Assembly: GCA_964017235.1 (NCBI GenBank)
Contig: OZ024933.1
Coordinates: 56,278,255-56,342,254 of the forward strand
Reading direction: 5' to 3'
DNA: 64,000 bases
Source of the DNA: Sabellastarte sp. h YS-2021
Taxonomy: Eukaryota > Annelida > Polychaeta > Sabellida > Sabellidae
Below the pieces are notes generated by a model, which saw nothing but the letters and a program-made list of their open reading frames with translations, made no database searches and was not told where the DNA came from. Positions 33,191-47,300 of this stretch are shown one piece after another (position 1 is the stretch's first letter; every line of letters begins with the position of its first letter). Position numbers and translations under genes: made by a program.

Positions 33191-34568
33191 GATACAGCAA
33201 GGATGAGTTATTACTGAAGCCAGCCCATCCACTTAGCCGAGAGACCGCCCAACTGCCCAGCCTGACACCAATACCTGGGTGACAACAATACCTGAACAGC
33301 ATAAAAGCTACATAGGTCCAAAATACTGTTTTGCAAAAGGTCCAATTCTATAGACAACAGGCAAATGGTAATCACATGTCAGCTCAGCATTATTCAATAG
33401 AATATAGAGAAGGTGGCACATCTGTTGATCCATTTTTAGCATTTAGCATTTTTTATGTATCAGAAAGAAAACAAGAATGACTGTGTATCATTTTAATAAC
33501 CAAAAACTTTGCAATACTAAAATTTCAGGGATAAATACAATTTTTCCAATTCTTATGTGCTAATTACCATTGTAGGAATTCCTCGTTCTACAAAATTATC
33601 ATGAAAATTATATGAAAAGGATGAAAAAATAATGTCAAGTTTAGCACATTGATTATGATTGCTATGTCTTTTTTGATATATTGCACCCATTGTAATTTTT
33701 GAGATGTCCAAGGATCTTGAATTTGCAATAGGAATGGCTACACACCCAAGGAAAATTGCATGGTCTTTCATGGAATGGCTAATAAGAGGCAAATATTTGA
33801 AAATTATAACAATTTGGATGTATTTTCTAACTTATGATCTATGTTTTAGTGTAATCTATGCCAAAGTGTTAATGTAACATTAAAAAAATGAATAAACAAA
33901 GAGTTCACAGTTTAAACACAGTTTTAAAAACAAAATTCCTTACACAGTTTGGAGTATTATAACCTGATAATACAAAATCAGCCAGTGATACAAAATAAGT
34001 TGTCTATATTGCAGCTTATTTTGTATTATCAACTTATTTTGTATCAATGTCAGTGCTGAAAATAAGAATTACTATCAGGCGAATGGTTAATGGACTACAA
34101 GATTGAATACAGTAAGGATTAAATTCCTTTGAGTCCATCCTTTGATCGAGACAAACCACTATAAAAGGTGAATTGAAATTACTACAAAATAAGTCAGTGA
34201 TACAAAATAAGTTGTCTATAGAGCAGCTTATTTTGTATTATCGACTTATTTTGTATCACCCTGAAATCTTGCCAAAATTCTGCGCACCGTTTTGTAACAT
34301 ATTAAGTCAACTGTTGGTACGAAATAAGTCGGCCAAGTAATACAAAATAAGGCAATTTTACTACAAAATAAGTTGGTAATACGAAATAAGTCAAAAATTG
34401 ATACAAAATAAGTCAGGTAATACAAAATAAGTCGTTGATACAAAATAAGTTGTTACAAGCCTTGACTAACTATACACTCAACAAATCTCACCTCCATTCA
34501 TTATTTTGATTAGTATTTTCATATGTGGCAAATTTCAGATAGGTGGTGAATTTTAGATTTTTTACTCT

Positions 34569-35112
34569 ACATGCACTTAATATTAAAGTTATGAAAGAAT
34601 TATCAACCTTTAATTTCTTATACCGGGTTAGCAATCAATGGAAAAAGCCCCACAAGGACTGCTGATATTTTTTTCCAGTTAAACATGCATTGTGTCATAC
34701 ATAACTCCATTTACATTAAACTTTGATTCAACCAATTTCCCATGTGGCCGAATTCTAAGTACTTTTCTAACCCAAAATGACTAAGTTCAAAAGAAATTCT
34801 CATGCTAATAATAAAAATGTTATATAATATGGATCCTGATGTTAAAGGAGATGTTGGTTGATATTTGATTCAAACTGGCAAAAATATGTGAAAGGAAAGC
34901 GTTCCAAAACAATACCTAGTAACCCAAAAATTTGTTCCATTAATTAATCGACACTAGCAAACATTTACCAATATAAATCAGCTATTAGAAACAGCTGCCT
35001 TAAAGGTTTCTGCAACATTGGCAAGTTAAAATAGCAGCTAAATTACAGTTGCCTTCACCTATTACTACTACACCTCTCAACAAAATGCTGTGTATAATTT
35101 CTGGTCCTCTTC
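34569..35112. other. sequence 3' of the SH2 exon
   Basis: It would be 3' UTR or the next intron of the SH2 gene. No AATAAA close to the exon on the minus strand was noticed. Confidence 0.35.
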
Positions 35113-35356
35113 CTTACGGATCTGGCTTTGGTTTCTTGGAATGTCCATTTTGCTTTGGTATAATGAAAGGTTTGCCCAATTTCTGCTCTTTGTCGTTGTT
35201 TCCTTTGAATAAGGGGTACTTTGTATAATGTCGTATGATTTGGGATAAATTCTTGAAACAGTGTCCACCAACTTCATACTTGTTTTCTCCTTTTTTCAGT
35301 ATTTTGAAATGCTTCATCCCACCTTCATGGAACACTGATATTGAGAATGGTTCAGC
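35113..35356 (-). CDS. SH2 gene exon: C-terminal half of SH2 domain
   Basis: The minus-strand acceptor TTTTTTTTCAG precedes GCTGAACCATTC. It encodes AEPFSISVFHEGGMKHFKIL, the NKYEVGGHCF loop, LSQIIRHYTKYPLF and a basic tail. The frame meets TAA at 35115-35113 after PKPDP, so this may be the last exon. Alternatively GATCC|GTAAGG at 35118/35117 is a fair donor, and the gene continues (a Vav-type protein would need a following SH3 exon). Confidence 0.85.
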
Positions 35357-38300
35357 CTGAAAAAAAACACAGTAATTATGGTAGTAAAGTAGCTATAATT
35401 TTATTTGATTTGACGACAACTGAATTATATATTATTGTATATCCTCTGAAAATTTTATTATGGTAGTAAAGTAGCTATAATTTTATTTAATTTGACAACA
35501 ACTGAATTATATATATTATTGTATATCCTCTGAAAAATTTATTAATTTTACTAAAATGTAGTTTTTATAAGCTACAAGCTTTACCATGTGGAACTGAATG
35601 CTATCTCGGGAGGCCGCAAGGAATCCGGCTAACGTCCAAGCAAAATAGACATTTAGTGTTGACCGAATTCCCAGTGCTGTAGGTGAACCCTGTAGTGTAC
35701 TTCCGTTGAAGCCTCCTTCTTTCTCGTTGGATTTTAGACTGTACCACCTCAACTGTAATACAGTGGGTAGGCTGGGTGGGACTCTCTTCAGTTCCACATG
35801 GTAAGCTTGTAGCTTATAAAAGCTACATTTTAGTAGTTAAAATTTTCAATTTTATTGCGCTACAATAGCTTACCATGTGGAAATGAATGCTGAATCCAAC
35901 CACTGGGTGGAAGGATTATAGCTGAGACTGTAGGTATTTGTCAATTTTTCTTGGATTTTGAATTGATAAGATTTGAATTCATGTATTTTGAAAGAGCCAG
36001 TCTGTATCCCGCTTACAGTGCCCTGGTTCTGGGAACTGGGCCTGCAAGAAGCCAAAAACTAGAATACTTGAATGAATGACAATACTGATACTGTCTGGAT
36101 GTCTGGATTTGAAGGAGTAAGTGCAGCTGTGCTCACTTAAATGAAGTATAGCCTCAAGGGCTTCACCACGAATGAAAACAAGCCCTGGGCTTGAAAATGT
36201 CATTAACTTGCCACCCTTATGATGAGATTATGGGATCACCTGAATAAGTACTTAATACATTATACATATCAAATACTGTAACCGAAATAAAAGACCTTAC
36301 CAACATCATGAGGAGGTAGTCGTATACCTAGACCCTGGGATTTAGACTCCTGAAGACTTGGCTGCAGCGGATGTGCCCCCCTTTTCTCGCTGAGCCGCTA
36401 CTACTGGACCCAGGTACATACTGTTGTCATTATCTGACCAAGTAAGGTCTTTTAGGTAAAAATTTGTAAATGTGTTGTGAGCTTTCCAGTGACAAGCTTG
36501 CATGATTTGGTCCACTGAAACCCTGGTTCAATCTAAATAGTACCCCAGGGCCCATACTGGGCACAGGGTTCTGTCTTCTTTGAATTGTCTATCCACGATG
36601 GTAGTCAAAGCAGGTATTGTCACTGGAGACGCACTTTGAGAACCTCCTCTTGCTAGTTGGTTTTGGGCTATGAAATCTGAAGAGGAGAACAAGGTTTCCT
36701 TTTCCCATTGGCCTAGATTAGACACTTTGTTTGTGACACAGGCATGAATTTCACTGCGGCACTTGCCAGAGGCCAAAGCTAGCAAGAAAGCAGTTTTGAG
36801 AGTAAGATGTTTAAGGTCTGACTTTTTCATAGGCTCAAAGGGGGCTTTTGTAAGCTCATTAAGTACAACAGAAAGGTTCCACTTTGGAAGATTCCTGGAA
36901 CTTTTGGGATGATCCCTGTGAAAGCTAGAAAGTAACCTGTTAAGGTCAGAGCTTTGAGAAATATGGAGCCCTGCTGGGCCCAAGTGTCAGCAATGGCCGC
37001 TTTGTAACCATCAATGGTCAACGGGCACCTGTTTAGATCTTGGTACAGGTACATGAAAAAGTTTGAGGCTTGTTTCACAGAGCGAGTGGAGAAATCCAAC
37101 AAATTTTCTCTGCACCATTTCTCAAAAAGGGCCCACTTTGACTTGTAGATGGTCCTCGTTGATGTCCTTCGAGGGCATCAAATTGCAAATTTAATAAGTA
37201 AATTAAATTTTTATAAGTTAATACCCTATCCAATGGACAATTGCTAATCCGGTCGGCGCAGACCGGCCCGCCAAACGCCAGAAAAAGACGTCCTGTGTTT
37301 CCACCGGCTGGCCGGTCCCAGTACTGTGCATTCGCCAGGTGGCGCATGGTACTTCCTTCCTGGCTAGACAACATGACGTCATATCATCTTTTTCGTTGTC
37401 TAAACCTATTAGACCCCTAGTAAGCTGATAGCGGGGTCGGTGGGAGGGTCTTGTGTGTCCATTGGATAGGGTATTAACTTACAAAAATTTAATTTACTTA
37501 TTAAATTTGCAATTTTATTGCGTTAATACTTCCTATCCAATGGACAATTGCTGAATAACTCCCGCTTGGCCGGCGGGTAAGTTACTAGGGACTTATGTGA
37601 ACTCACAAGTAATAGCAAATTTTAACCTACGGTCTAGGCTGACTTCGTCAGGAGACCTATAGGCCCAGGCTTGGGTTGATCTTAAGGTCAGGAAGCCCTG
37701 TAAGGCCATGGTCGGTTGCCAGCAGCCGGTTACCCGGGGCTATACCGCCGTTGCCCCCCCCCCCCTTTTGCAGACCTGCTCTGAGGTAGGGGAAGAGAGG
37801 GATGAGTTCAGTCCCAGAATGCAAATAAACCTCCCAAAGGAAGCACGCCACACTTAATTCTTATGTACATGAAGAAACTGTTTATACATATATACAAATC
37901 TCCTCAATCTAAGGGCCACTTGTGGATCTGCTGAGCAGCCACTACCGAGCCCAATTGGTAAAGCTCTGAATCAGCCCAAGCCCCGCCCTTCAGATAGAAC
38001 TATGTGAAGGTATTATGTGACTTCAGTGGCAGGCTGACAAGACTGTATCCAAGGAAACTCCCGACTGGAAGACCTTAGAAGCATCAAAGGCCCTGACATC
38101 ATGGGCTTTAACCTGACGTAAAGTGTGGGCCTCCTGGTCAGAGGGCTCATAACATAGGATCACAGTCTGCTTGATCCAAGAGGAGATAGTGGCAGGTGAG
38201 ATGTCTTTGTCAAAACCTTTCTTAAAGGAGACAAAAAACCACCTCCTTATTCTGCCTGAGGTCCTGTCCAAATAGTAGAGCAATGCTCTGACTGGACAGA

Positions 38301-41300
38301 GGGACCTGTCAGACTTGAGGGATCTATCCAGAGTTGGGGCCAGGGCTGTTATATCCCTGGGGCCACACTGTCTGGACCCTCTTTGGCCAGCTGATTCTTG
38401 GGGAGAAAGCTGGGTGACGGGTACAGGGACACCTTGACCAGTCGGACTGGTGTCTAATATTTCTGTTTTGCCAAGCATGTATCTCACTTCTACTCTTGCC
38501 CGACCCCAGGGCCAAGAGGAAAACTGTCTTGAAGGTCAAATGCTTCAAGGAGGCCTCTTTAGTTGGTTCAAAATGACCCTTGTCAGCTGGTGCAAAAACC
38601 AGGGAGAGGTTCCAGGAGGGGATTCCCTTCCGGCCTTTGGGTCTGTCTCAGTGGAAACTATCCAGGAGACGAGTGAGATTTTCATCCTTACTGATATTGA
38701 TGGGCGAATTTCCCAGTCTATCAGCAATGTCTGACCTGTAACCATCAATGGTGCTGGGCTGCAACTTCCTGTCCTGAAATAGGTACATAAGGAAGTCAGC
38801 AACTAACTTTACAGGGGGTGCCCCGAAGTCCACCGGATGAATGATACATCACTTGTAAAAATGGCCCACTTGCCTCATAGACTGATCTGATTGATCCCCT
38901 TTGAGGAGCCTCAACTCTTGCTGCCACTGCCTCAGACAAGCCCAGCTCCTCGATTGCTGAGGCTCTAGGAGCCCTGCATGGATATTAAGGTTTGTCAGAT
39001 TTCTGTGAGGGATCTGATTGAATGGCTGTCAACAGGTTGGGCATATTGGGCAGACTCAGTGGGATTTGGCTGGACGTAGCCACTAGATCCCAAAACCAAG
39101 GCATGTTGGGCCACCCCGGAGCAATCAGAATGATTCTCTTGCATGGGGAGTCTTGCAACTTCTCCACCACTTTGCCCAATATGGCTGATGCTGGGAAGGT
39201 GTATGCTTTCAGATCCTACCATGGCCGACTGAGCGCATCCACTGCTGTGGCCAGGGGATCCGGTACCGGTGACACAAACACAGGCAACCTGTTGTTGAAC
39301 CTCGTGGCCAATAAGTCTATTTGGGCCGATGCCACCTGCTGCATAGAGTGGAAGACCATCTGGAAGGAGAAACCACTGTTTGGATGGTCTGGCCTAGCCT
39401 GGATAGCTTGTCTGCTACCACATTCGGCCGGCCTGGAATGTGTCGTGCTTTAGAGTCACTTGTTTCCTGGTACACCAGGTCAAGATTCTCCATAGTAGGG
39501 CACAAAGTGGCAGAGCATGTTTTATTGGGTGTAATGGTTGGACTGTAAGTACATTGTCTTCCTTCAGCCATCATTGTAAAGGGGGTGCAAGGACCTGGGG
39601 GTTGGGATCACCTTTTCCAGTGATTCTGGGACCCTCCAGTTGTGTTTGTGATGCCACTGAATGAGTCTCATATGAAGTTGGCCTACATGAACTTGCTTTT
39701 CTGTAGCTGTTAGTAAGCCTATCACGGACCTGAATTCCCGGACCGGGAAAGCCGGTAGGGATAGCAATTTCAGCATTTTCTCTTGAAGGTTCTGCTACCG
39801 GTCTGGAGTCAGTCGCACCGGATCAGACCTGAGGTCGAACTGGTAGCCTACAAAATTGAAGTCTTGTTTGGGCTCCAGCTCTGATTTCTCTAAGTTCACC
39901 AGCCAACCTAGTTGCTGACACATTATTTACTAGTTCCTGTGTATGTTGGAGACAAGCCTGGTGGGATCTGGCTCTCACCAACCAGTCGTCTAGGTACTGG
40001 TGGTTTCTTAAATCCTTGTGTATGGCCATCAATTCACCTCCTTTGGTATCACGATGAACTCCAAAGGTGCTGTGGACAAACCGAAAGGCAGGGCCTTGAA
40101 CTGGTATGCCCGACCTTGGATGTGAAATCTCAGGCATTTCCTGGATTGTTCTTGTATAGGTATATGGACATAGGTATCCCTCCTTCAACAATTGTACTAC
40201 CTAGGGTCCAGCCCCCAAGGCTTCCTAAGTTCCCAAAAAGGGCTTAGTCTGGACCCTACAGGCAGATTGTGTGCCACATTTGGGACATTTGGTATTCTGA
40301 CAATATTTTCTGTCCCTCCGGACACTGGTCCGGTCTGGTGACAATGATCCAAGTTAACAGTCTCTCTGTTCTTATTGTGGTCCGGTGGGGCTGACACAAC
40401 TTTTCACATCAATAGACTCTTTGCCCCGGGCCAGCAGCCTGCAAGGTGCAGCATTTACAGAGCAATTGTCATTTGTGAGATGTCTGACCCCTGGCCGGAC
40501 ATGATGACAAAATTTATTATCTCTCCAGTCAAGTCCAGCACCGATAACAGGTTGTTGAGAGGTGTGATAAGGGAAGGTTGCCTGGCAGTAGCTTGGGACA
40601 CTGTCATATCACTGTCATATCCCCAAGACCACTGACTGGTCTAAGAATTCTCTGTAACCAAATTTACTTTAGGCAACTCTGTCCAGTACCAGGACTCCAT
40701 ACCCGGTACTTTACTGTAACCAGTAATTTTCTGTAACCGGCAAAAAACTGGGAGGCTGGGGTCACCAATGAATTTAGACAGCTACTGGTCTATATTTAGC
40801 ATGTAACCAGTTGGGGTGAAGCCCTGTACAGTAAGGACTGTGTAGCCAGCACCCTGTTTGTAGACTTGTAACCAGTAGGTTGAAGCAAGTGTACAAGGCT
40901 GTGTAGCCAGTACCAGCCGGTACACTCTGTAATCAGTAGCTGTAGCAAGTGTACAAGGCTGTGTAGCCAGTACCAGCCGGTACACTCTGTAACCAGTTAT
41001 TGAAGCAAGTGTACAGGACTGTGAAGTCGGTACCTGTCAGTACACTCTGAAACCAGTTGTGGAAGCAAGTGTACAGGGCTGTGTAGCCGGTACCCTGCCG
41101 GTACACTGTAACCAGTTGTTAAAGCTACTGTATAAGGCTGTGTAGTCGGTTGGTGCACTGTAAGCAGTTGTTGAAGTAACTGTACAAGGCTGTTTATCCG
41201 GTAGTCGGTCGGTACATTCTGTAACCAGTTGTTGAAGTAAATGTACTTACAACTATCTTGTGTTGAAATCAGCTGGTTGTAGGTTTCCGCCATTAATAAA

Positions 41301-44300
41301 GTATTTCTTTTGAACGCACGTCTTATTTTGTAGATTTGACAGTTGCTGGGAAAGCCCTTATGATCTATATTTAGAAACAATTGTTGGTCGGAGTGTCACA
41401 TGACCAGTTTGCTGGTTTGAGGGACAACGTGATTGGCTGATTGGAGATGACGATCAGCTTCGTGACCTGGCCGGTGAATCACGTGACCAACTTCGGGGAA
41501 ATGCCCTCACTGGACGCGTTCTTTCTTTATATCACAGTAAACGTGAGCTGACTGGTCAACTGGTGCTTGTAGCAGAGAAGTCTGTACCAGTGTGCTGGAG
41601 GTGAATTTCAGGAACTAAAAACTGGAGTCACAGTAGACGTGAGTGCAAAGAATGCACTTCCGACTTTCTTGTTCGGTGGATCACGTGATAAACTTCATGA
41701 CCTAGTCAGTGCATCACGTGACCAGCTTCGTGATTTGGCCAGAAGGACACGCGATTGGCTAACTGGAGATGACGTCAGTATTTGCGTTCTTTGTGTGATG
41801 CTTTACCGGCAACTTTACAGTCCACAAAACCCCACTACCGACAACAAGGCCGGGTCTGCAAAGCAGGGACTGGAATCACAGTAGAGGTGAGTTCTGAAGA
41901 ACGCACTTCCGACCTTCCGGGTCGGTGAAAACACGTGACCAGCTTCGTGGTTGGTCGGAAGGACACACGATTGGCTGACTGGATATGACGTCAGTGGTCG
42001 CGTTCTTTTGTGCTGGCCGGTCGACTGATGCTTTAAAAGCAGGGAAGCCTGGACCAGTGCGCTCTGTAGATGAAGTCCTGGCCGGTCTGAAGTCGATTCT
42101 TCTTCTCAGCCGGCTGTACACTCAAACCAGTTTCCTGGCCATCCACTTCCCTTACTACCGACACAAGTGCCGGGTCCACAAGGGAGGGACTGAGAGTGAT
42201 TAAAGATGAAGTTCCTTCTATGTAAATACTAGGTGAGGTCAGCTGAACATGAGCTTGCCGGTCGACTAATGCTTTACAGCAAGATGTCTGGACCAGTGCG
42301 CTCTGAAGAAATCTGAAGAATTCATCTCTTGCTTCTGATGAAAAAACACTAAATACTCGAGCTAGGCTGGTGTGACTGATGCTTTACAGCAGAGAAGTCG
42401 GTACCAGTGCGCTCTGAAGAATGCACCTCTTGGGGAATTCCTTCTATTTGCAGTGTTCAAAACTACGTAGATTGAAGTTGTCCGTGATTTCTATTCGTAG
42501 TACTAGAAAAGACGTTTCTATGGTGATTGAACTGGAAAGTTACAGAAGGTACATTCAACAAAAGACACGGATAAAAATACCTGTAAGTAGTATATCCATT
42601 ATTTCCTTAATATTGTCGATCTGCCCCTAACAACACCATGGTTGAATGGGAGGAAACTAGAAAAATGGCTGCCACCATAATTCATATTTCTCGTCTTACT
42701 GCCCTATCATCAACACTAAATTGAGTCAGCTAGGGAGCGTTTCCAGCAGATTTCTTAATGTATATCCGTGCTTGCTATGTAGGTAACACTTCTACAATAA
42801 ATTATTTGCAAATAAGGTAGAAAATCCGTCATAATGCACACTTTTCCTTAAAATACTGTATAAGTGGTTATTTTCGCGGGTACTTAAGTTCGCGAATGTA
42901 CACCATAGGCCTGCTTCGCGAGAATTTATTTTCGCGGTGAAATATATTCAATTATCGCCCAAACTAACAACATGTTCAAATTAAAATACTTATTCTAACA
43001 TGACACGCTTGTGTCCGCCATTCTGATTGGTCAATCTCAGTGGTAAAACGGAGCATAACCTCACGGCTAGTTTTACATAGGTGCGCGATAATCCCACTTC
43101 ACTTTTTTAAAGTCAAATTACAAAGATTATGCACTACATATCTTCATCAAAACAGTAAGAAGACAAGGAATAAATACACGTTGTCAGTGTGTGAACCTAC
43201 TCTGGGAGATTATAAATTTACGAAACCCACTTTCATTGATCGGCGCATTATCAAAGAAGTTGTGTAATTGAATTAATCCCTCCCTATTGGTGATAAAGAT
43301 CAAAGAAGTTAGGCGTTTCTGTGAATGGTACATTTGATAAAGCAATGGAATTTATTGTTTCCGTGACAGTGTTAAATATTGTATCTTGCATAATCTTGTA
43401 TTATCGCTCACGCTACTGTAGACTGGTTCTACTGAATATAAATACTGTATAAGTGGTTATTTTCGCGTGGAATTAATTTTCGCTATATTCGCGAGTGACT
43501 ACAAAACGCGAAAATAACTTCTAGCCAATATTTATATTCAGTAGAACCAGTCTACAGTAGCGTGAGCGATAATACAAGATTATGCAAGATACAATATTTA
43601 ACACTGTCACGGAAACAATAAATTCCATTGCTTTATCAAATGTACCATTCACAGAAACGCCTAACTTCTTTGATCTTTATCACCAATAGGGAGGGATTAA
43701 TTCAATTACACAACTTCTTTGATAATGCGCCGATCAATGAAAGTGGGTTTCGTAAATTTATAATCTCCCAGAGTAGGTTCACACACTGACAACGTGTATT
43801 TATTCCTTGTCTTCTTACTGTTTTGATGAAGATATGTAGTGCATAATCTTTGTAATTTGACTTTAAAAAAGTGAAGTGGGATTATCGCCCACCTATGTAA
43901 GACTAGCCGTGAGGTTATGCTCCGTTTTACCACTGAGATTGACCAATCAGAATGGCGGACACAAGCGTGTCATGTTAGAATAAGTATTTTAATTTGAACA
44001 TGTTGTTAGTTTGGGCGATAATTGAATATATTTCACCGCGAAAATAAATTCTCGCGAAGCAGGCCTATGGTGTACATTCGCGAACTTAAGTACCCGCGAA
44101 AATAACCACTTATACAGTATTGGCTAGAAGTTATTTTCGCGTTTTGTAGTCACTCGCGAATATAGCGAAAATTAATTCCACGCGAAAATAACCACTTATA
44201 CAGTATCTGGAGATTGTTGAAAACACGTCTGCACAGTACACGCGCCAAACGAAAAAGATGATATGACGTCATGTTGTCTAGACAGGAAGGAAGTACCATG

Positions 44301-47300
44301 CGCCACCTGGCGAATGCACAGTACTGGGACCGGCCAGCTGGTGGAAACACAGGACGTCCTTTTCTGGCGTTTGGCGGGCCGGTCTGCGCCGACCGGATTA
44401 GCAATTGGATAGGAAGTATTAACTCTATAAAATCTCATGATTTTCCACAGGAGACCACACATCTCCGCCGAGTGGGTTCCTCCTTGTTTGTTTATGTAGG
44501 CTACTACTGTTGAATTGTCTGTAGCAACCAACATTGTTTGGTTTTGGCACTGGTCCTTAAACATTTTCCGGGCCAGAGATACCACCTTCAACTCTAGAAT
44601 ATTTATGTGTGGCCTTTTTTCCCTGTCTGACCACAGAGCCTTTGTAGGAAATTGTTCTAAGTGAGTGCCCCAACCTTCATTTGAGGCGTCTGTAAAGATT
44701 TGGATACTGTGGTCTTTGGGGTGAAGGTCTGCAGCCTTCATCACATTTGCGGGATTTTGCCACCACTTTAGGTGAGCTGAAATGGTCTACGTCCAAGGAA
44801 GGTGGTTGTCCAATGACTGAGGATATCTCTAGTGCTCCTTGAGGTGAAACTGAAAGGGCCTCATGTGAAGGCGTCCCTCCGGGACCATCTTCTCCATTGA
44901 GGCGAGCAAACCAATTAGCGAAATCAAACATCAAAACATGTTTTGACTTTAAGTGTAGGATGAAATGCTGAAGATTGAGCCATCTCTCTTGAGTGGGTTT
45001 ACAAGGGCTGATTCTAGGTGGTATTTGTAGCCCACAAATGAAAACACCTGAGTAGGTTTGAGTTCGGACTTCTCCTGATTTTTTATTCACCCTAAGAACT
45101 TTATCATTTCTACCATGGTCTGAGTGTTCACTTGTGCTTCCTTATGAGACTTAGCCCTGATAAGCCAGTCGTCCAGGTATTGGTGAAGCCTAACTCCCCT
45201 TGTGAGGGCGATCAGCTTCACTTACTTTACAATCATTGTAAAGACCAGTGGGGCTGTGGCTAGGCCGAAAGGGAGGGAGGTGAACTGGAAAAGCTGTGAA
45301 TTGTGAAAAAAACCTCAGGTGCTTGCTTGAGTTTTGGTGGATGGGGATGTGAAGGTAGGTGTCTGATAGGTCTATCGACGACACCCATTGCCCTAGAATC
45401 AGAGAGGCCCTGATGGACTCTGGAGTTTCCATTTTGAACCTTTCTACAAGTAGAAAGGTGTTGAGCCTGCTTAGGTCTATCACTGGCCTCCACTTTGGTG
45501 AGGCTTGGGGACTAGAAACAGGTGACTGTAAAACCGAAGAGATTTTACATTTTCCACCCTTTCTATTGCATTCTTTGACAGAACAGACTCAATGCAAGAT
45601 GCCAGAGCTAGATCTCTTTGATGGGCCTTGTATCCTGAGTGAATCAGGGGAACTCTGGCTAATTTTGGATTTGTGATTGTGATGAATGGTAGAATGTAAC
45701 CATTGGTAATAATGTTTAACACATTGTTGAGCATTTGTTTATTTGCCAGTCTCTTCTGAAAGAATGGAGGCGATCTCCTACTGGTGGACTGAGGGAGGCT
45801 TTTAAGGAGTCATTGGGAGGACGGGTTTCCACACCCTCATCCCCTTGAGTGAGGTCCAAAACAACCTCTGGAGGCTCTGTTATTCGATTTCCCCTTACCT
45901 GAGGAAAACAATTTGTTATTGCTTGGACTGGATTGCCCCCCATAGGGGCGTTTCCTGTAGGAGCCTCTTTTCTTATTCTGGGGACCACGAAAGGGCTTGT
46001 TTTGATAGGGTCCAAAACCCTGAGTGTCTTTAGGGGTGCCTTTTTTGAGGAGGAACTCTTCTCCGTCCTTTACTAGTTGAGACCAGAACAAAGGAGTGGG
46101 CCAAAAGGGGGAGCTCCTAAGTTCCTGATATCTAGAATTCCCCAAATGAGGCTGAAGATGGGTCATCTCAGCCTCGCGTCTTAGCAGGTTTGTGTTACCC
46201 ATGGAGTACAACTCCCTCTGGAAAATATGGGCTAAGGACTTACTTAGGCAGGCTAAGGCTCTCTGCTGAATAAGTATCTTCTTATTCAGGACATCTAGAT
46301 AGTCACAGGCTGTCTTGCTGCTTTTTCAGGATTGGCACCCTTTTGAATTTGGCTTTCGATTTTCTTGATAGTAGACTTGAGACTGTCCTGGCACTTTTCC
46401 ATTGTGGAATTACAAACAGAAACAGAGGACCTAGGCATAGTGTCCCTGGGGTCAGGGAGATTTAAAATGTGCCTAAAAGTTTCTATGTTGTCTGCATATT
46501 GTGAGGGCAAGTCAGACATACCTACCTCCCTATAAAAACAGGATCTGGATCTGTTAGTTGTTTGTCTTGGTCAGAAGGAGCTCTTTTGGGCTTAAAAAAC
46601 TTTTTAACATGCACAGAGGACTGAGATTCCTCTGAAGAAGATGACTCAGAAACATACTTGGCCCAAACCTTATGTTTTCTTTTGTGCAAGTTTTTCTTTG
46701 CTTTAACCGAACAAACACGTTCGGATTGTTCAGAATTCTGATCCAATCTGTTCGTATCTGATCTGAGCTACTGTAGACTGGTTCTACTGAATATAAATAC
46801 TGTATAAGTGGTTATTTTCGCGTGGAATTAATTTTCGCTATATTCGCGAGTGACTACAAAACGCGAAAATAACTTCTAGCCAATATTTATATTCAGTAGA
46901 ACCAGTCTACAGTAGCGTGAGCGATAATACAAGATTATGCAAGATACAATATTTAACACTGTCACGGAAACAATAAATTCCATTGCTTTATCAAATGTAC
47001 CATTCACAGAAACGCCTAACTTCTTTGATCTTTATCACCAATAGGGAGGGATTAATTCAATTACACAACTTCTTTGATAATGCGCCGATCAATGAAAGTG
47101 GGTTTCGTAAATTTATAATCTCCCAGAGTAGGTTCACACACTGACAACGTGTATTTATTCCTTGTCTTCTTACTGTTTTGATGAAGATATGTAGTGCATA
47201 ATCTTTGTAATTTGACTTTAAAAAAGTGAAGTGGGATTATCGCCCACCTATGTAAGACTAGCCGTGAGGTTATGCTCCGTTTTACCACTGAGATTGACCA

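Larger units (their letters stand above)
31827..34568. mobile_element. 2.7-kb foldback element with TTATTTTGTATYA iterons
   Basis: The outer ends are those of the MITE at 17975-18208 (TAGAATAAGAAATCTAAA... and inverted ...TTTAGATTTTTTACTCTA). Inside are ~500-bp arms: 31930-32345 holds about nine CTTATTTTGTA words, and 33965-34455 is its near-complete inverse (TACAAAATAAG). Both arms also share TGGACTACAAGATTGAAT and GGATTAAATTCCTTTGAGTCCATCC. The central 1.6 kb contains a (GATT)n SINE, a receptor-motif repeat and unique AT-rich DNA, but no transposase. Confidence 0.8.
37183..44432 (-). mobile_element. DIRS-2: DIRS-type retrotransposon nested in DIRS-3
   Basis: The left end starts TTGCAAATTTAATAAG at 37183, and the right end GGATAGGAAGTATTAAC... 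stops near 44432. The inverted repeats (CCGGTCGGCGCAGACCGG...TGACGTCA...CTTTTTCG) match across 7 kb except for a 7-base loss (GTCCATT) at the right end. Recombinase, RT/RNase H and the end of gag follow in the same order as in DIRS-1. Both flanks are DIRS-3 coding sequence (recombinase to the left, RNase H to the right), so it inserted into DIRS-3, with loss of the region between RNase H and recombinase. It later received a foldback insertion at 42852-44207. Confidence 0.85.

Noticed and set aside
43040-43933. 75-codon frame MVKRSITSRL... seen several times
   Set aside because: It recurs only because it lies in the palindrome arms and in the triplicated unit; no homology or expression signal.
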